From Elstera sp043721315 (GTDB taxonomy: Bacteria > Pseudomonadota > Alphaproteobacteria > Elsterales > Elsteraceae), in contig JAYSQZ010000067.1 of NCBI GenBank assembly GCA_043721315.1, positions 1 through 6,834 on the forward strand: a stretch of 6,834 nt of DNA. Direction: 5' to 3'. The notes below the pieces were generated by a model. It saw nothing but the letters and a program-made list of their open reading frames with translations, made no database searches and had not been told where the DNA came from. Below, in pieces: positions 5,533 through 6,834 of the stretch (within the stretch, counting starts at the first letter, position 1; each line of letters starts with the position of its first letter). Made by a program: the position numbers and the translations under genes.

Positions 5533-6659
5533 CCGAACCCGCCTTTACCCTCGGTATCGAGGAAGAATATTTTCTAGTAGACCGGCAAACCCGTGACATC
5601 GCCGTGTCGCCGCCGCCCGAGTTGATGGCCGAGTGCAAGGCGGCGCTGGCCGATCAAGTCAGCCCGGAGTTCCTTAAAGCGCAAATCGAGGTTGGCACGA
5701 AAGTCCGTTCTACCCTGGCCGACGCGCGCGCCGATTTGTCGCAGCTTCGGCGCACTGTGGCAGAGGTTGCAGGCCGCTTTGGACTGGCCCCGATTGCCGC
5801 CGCCACGCACCCATTCACCGACTGGGGCCGCACCCAACATACCGATGCCGAACGCTACACGCTGCTAGCGCGCGATTTACAAATGGTGGGGCGGCGCTTG
5901 GTTATCTGCGGAATGCACGTGCATGTGGGGATTGAGGACGAAGAGCTTCGTATTGATCTCATGAACCAAATCACTTATTTCCTGCCGCATCTCTTGGCCC
6001 TCTCCACGTCCTCGCCGTTTTGGCGGGGGGACGATACGGGTCTGAAATCCTTCCGCCTGTCAGTCTTCAATGGCCTGCCGCGCACGGGCTTGCCGGAGGT
6101 GTTCGAGTCTTGGGGCGAGTATCAGCGTCAAGTCCAGGGCCTCGTGAATACGGGCGTGATCGACGATGCAACCCGCCTGTGGTGGGATTTGCGCCCTTCC
6201 GCCCGCTTCCCAACCCTAGAACTCCGCATTACCGATATTTGCACGCGGCTGGACGATACCATCGCCATCGCCACCCTCTACCGCTGCCTGCTACGGATGC
6301 TGTGGCGTTTGCGCCGCTCCAATCAGCGTTGGCGGCTGTACGCGCGAATGCTGATTTCCGAAAACCGCTGGCGCGCGCAACGCTATGGGCTGGAAGAAGG
6401 CTTGGCGGACTTTGGCAAAGGCACCATCGTGCCGTTCTCGGACCTGCTCGAAGAAATGATTGAGTTGTGCGCCGAAGACGCCGCCCACTTCGGCTGCACC
6501 GCCGAACTTCTCTCCGCCCGCACGATTCTGGCACGCGGCACCAGTGCGGATCGGCAGCGCAGCGTATTCCAAGCGGCGCTCGCGGGCGGTGCTACGAAGG
6601 ATGACGCGCTGAAGGCGGTGGTCGATCACCTCATCGCGGAAACAGTGATGGGGGTTTAG
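5529..6659 (+). CDS. Carboxylate-amine ligase, YbdK / glutamate-cysteine ligase type 2 family
   Basis: ATP-dependent ligase of the GCS2 family, 376 aa against 372 for E. coli YbdK. Family landmarks: FTLGIEEEYFLVD (6-18) with the Mg/ATP-binding acidic cluster, CGMHVHVGIED (127-137), LLALSTSSPFWRGDDTGLKSFR (155-176), WWDLRPSARFPTLELRITD (218-236), SENRWRAQRYGLE (277-289) and GTSADRQR (337-344). E. coli YbdK shows only weak glutamate-cysteine ligase activity in vitro. The true acceptor amine for this subfamily is not known to me, so I do not call it gshA. The start ATG overlaps the upstream TGA stop (ATGA). A seven-G run (5517-5523), 5 nt before the ATG, may serve as an unusual G-rich ribosome binding site or simply reflect the upstream codons GGG-GGG. 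It is cotranscribed with the amidohydrolase gene. No other gene follows closely, so the pair ends here. Confidence 0.9.
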   Translation: MTEPAFTLGIEEEYFLVDRQTRDIAVSPPPELMAECKAALADQVSPEFLKAQIEVGTKVRSTLADARADLSQLRRTVAEVAGRFGLAPIAAATHPFTDWGRTQHTDAERYTLLARDLQMVGRRLVICGMHVHVGIEDEELRIDLMNQITYFLPHLLALSTSSPFWRGDDTGLKSFRLSVFNGLPRTGLPEVFESWGEYQRQVQGLVNTGVIDDATRLWWDLRPSARFPTLELRITDICTRLDDTIAIATLYRCLLRMLWRLRRSNQRWRLYARMLISENRWRAQRYGLEEGLADFGKGTIVPFSDLLEEMIELCAEDAAHFGCTAELLSARTILARGTSADRQRSVFQAALAGGATKDDALKAVVDHLIAETVMGV

Positions 6660-6812
6660 ATCTTATGATTTTATAATCATTTCATTTATACTTTCATCGA
6701 TCGCCGATAGGAAATCTGGAAAAACTGTATGTGTAGCTGGACACCCGCAAAAACCCTCGCTCGTTAAGCCGGGCTGTGATTCACTGATGGTCTCTTTGCT
6801 AGGAGCCTGCCG

Positions 6813-6834
6813 ATGGATCCCCAGTCGCTTTTCA
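6813..6834 (+). CDS. Start of an unidentified gene, cut by window edge
   Basis: An ATG at 6813 is preceded by AGGAG (6801-6805) with a 7-nt spacer, the same arrangement as for tldD and ctaD here. It opens the frame MDPQSLF before the window ends. Seven residues cannot identify a product. The 153-bp spacer before it (6660-6812) is more AT-rich than the coding DNA at its start. It contains an AT-rich inverted repeat (ATGATT-TTAT-AATCAT, 6665-6680) and a good -10-like TATACT (6687-6692) lacking a convincing -35. The gene may have its own promoter there. Confidence 0.5.

Noticed and set aside
6020..6463. Plus-strand open frame of 147 codons inside the ligase gene
   Set aside because: It overlaps the conserved GCS2 motifs in another frame and reads as a Pro/Arg/Ala-rich low-complexity product, typical of shadow frames in GC-rich genes.
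5529..6659. Calling the ligase gshA (glutathione synthesis)
   Set aside because: The protein belongs to the short YbdK-like branch, there is no gshB nearby, and the pairing with an amidohydrolase points to another substrate.

Overview
The window looks like chromosomal DNA of a moderately GC-rich alphaproteobacterium, possibly of the Rhodospirillales. The reasons are an aa3-type cytochrome c oxidase operon (ctaC-ctaD) divergent from tldD, an arrangement I recall as common in that class, GC-rich third codon positions, and Shine-Dalgarno sites of the AGGAG type. The lineage is an inference from gene content and recalled synteny. I see no insertion sequence, tRNA, rRNA, CRISPR array or phage gene.

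Layout. Positions 1-1313 (minus strand) hold the start of ctaD (subunit I, cut by the window edge), preceded by complete ctaC (subunit II, CuA). They form one transcription unit with a 27-bp gap. A 327-bp divergent spacer follows. It carries a convincing sigma70-type promoter for ctaC and a hairpin at the predicted 5' end of that mRNA. On the plus strand comes tldD (1641-3092), a zinc peptidase subunit. Converging on it with only 5 bp between the stops is a 96-aa SCP2-type lipid-binding protein (3098-3388, minus).

A second divergent spacer (3389-3641) contains a long imperfect inverted repeat. Its loop holds a TGGT-N3-ACCA palindrome resembling operators of FadR/PdhR-type GntR regulators. From it starts a plus-strand pair: a secreted FecR-domain protein (GTG start) and an OmpA-family lipoprotein that overlap by 8 bp. 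Both belong to the cell envelope and are probably made together.

After 63 bp comes a second coupled pair: an N-formylglutamate amidohydrolase-family protein and a YbdK/GCS2-type carboxylate-amine ligase, overlapping by 4 bp (ATGA). One has a fold family known for hydrolysing N-acyl glutamate; the other belongs to a family known for forming gamma-glutamyl bonds. A shared glutamyl-compound pathway is plausible but unproven. A short AT-rich spacer then leads to the first seven codons of another gene.

Most of the window is well-known housekeeping and envelope biology, and I do not see a clear new system. The points most worth a second look are: a glutamine in place of the usual CuA-loop glutamate of CtaC; the nested palindromes at 3451-3523; the tight amidohydrolase/ligase pair, whose junction contains an in-frame G-GGG-GGG heptamer that a -1 shift could use to fuse the two proteins; and the hairpin in the ctaC leader.
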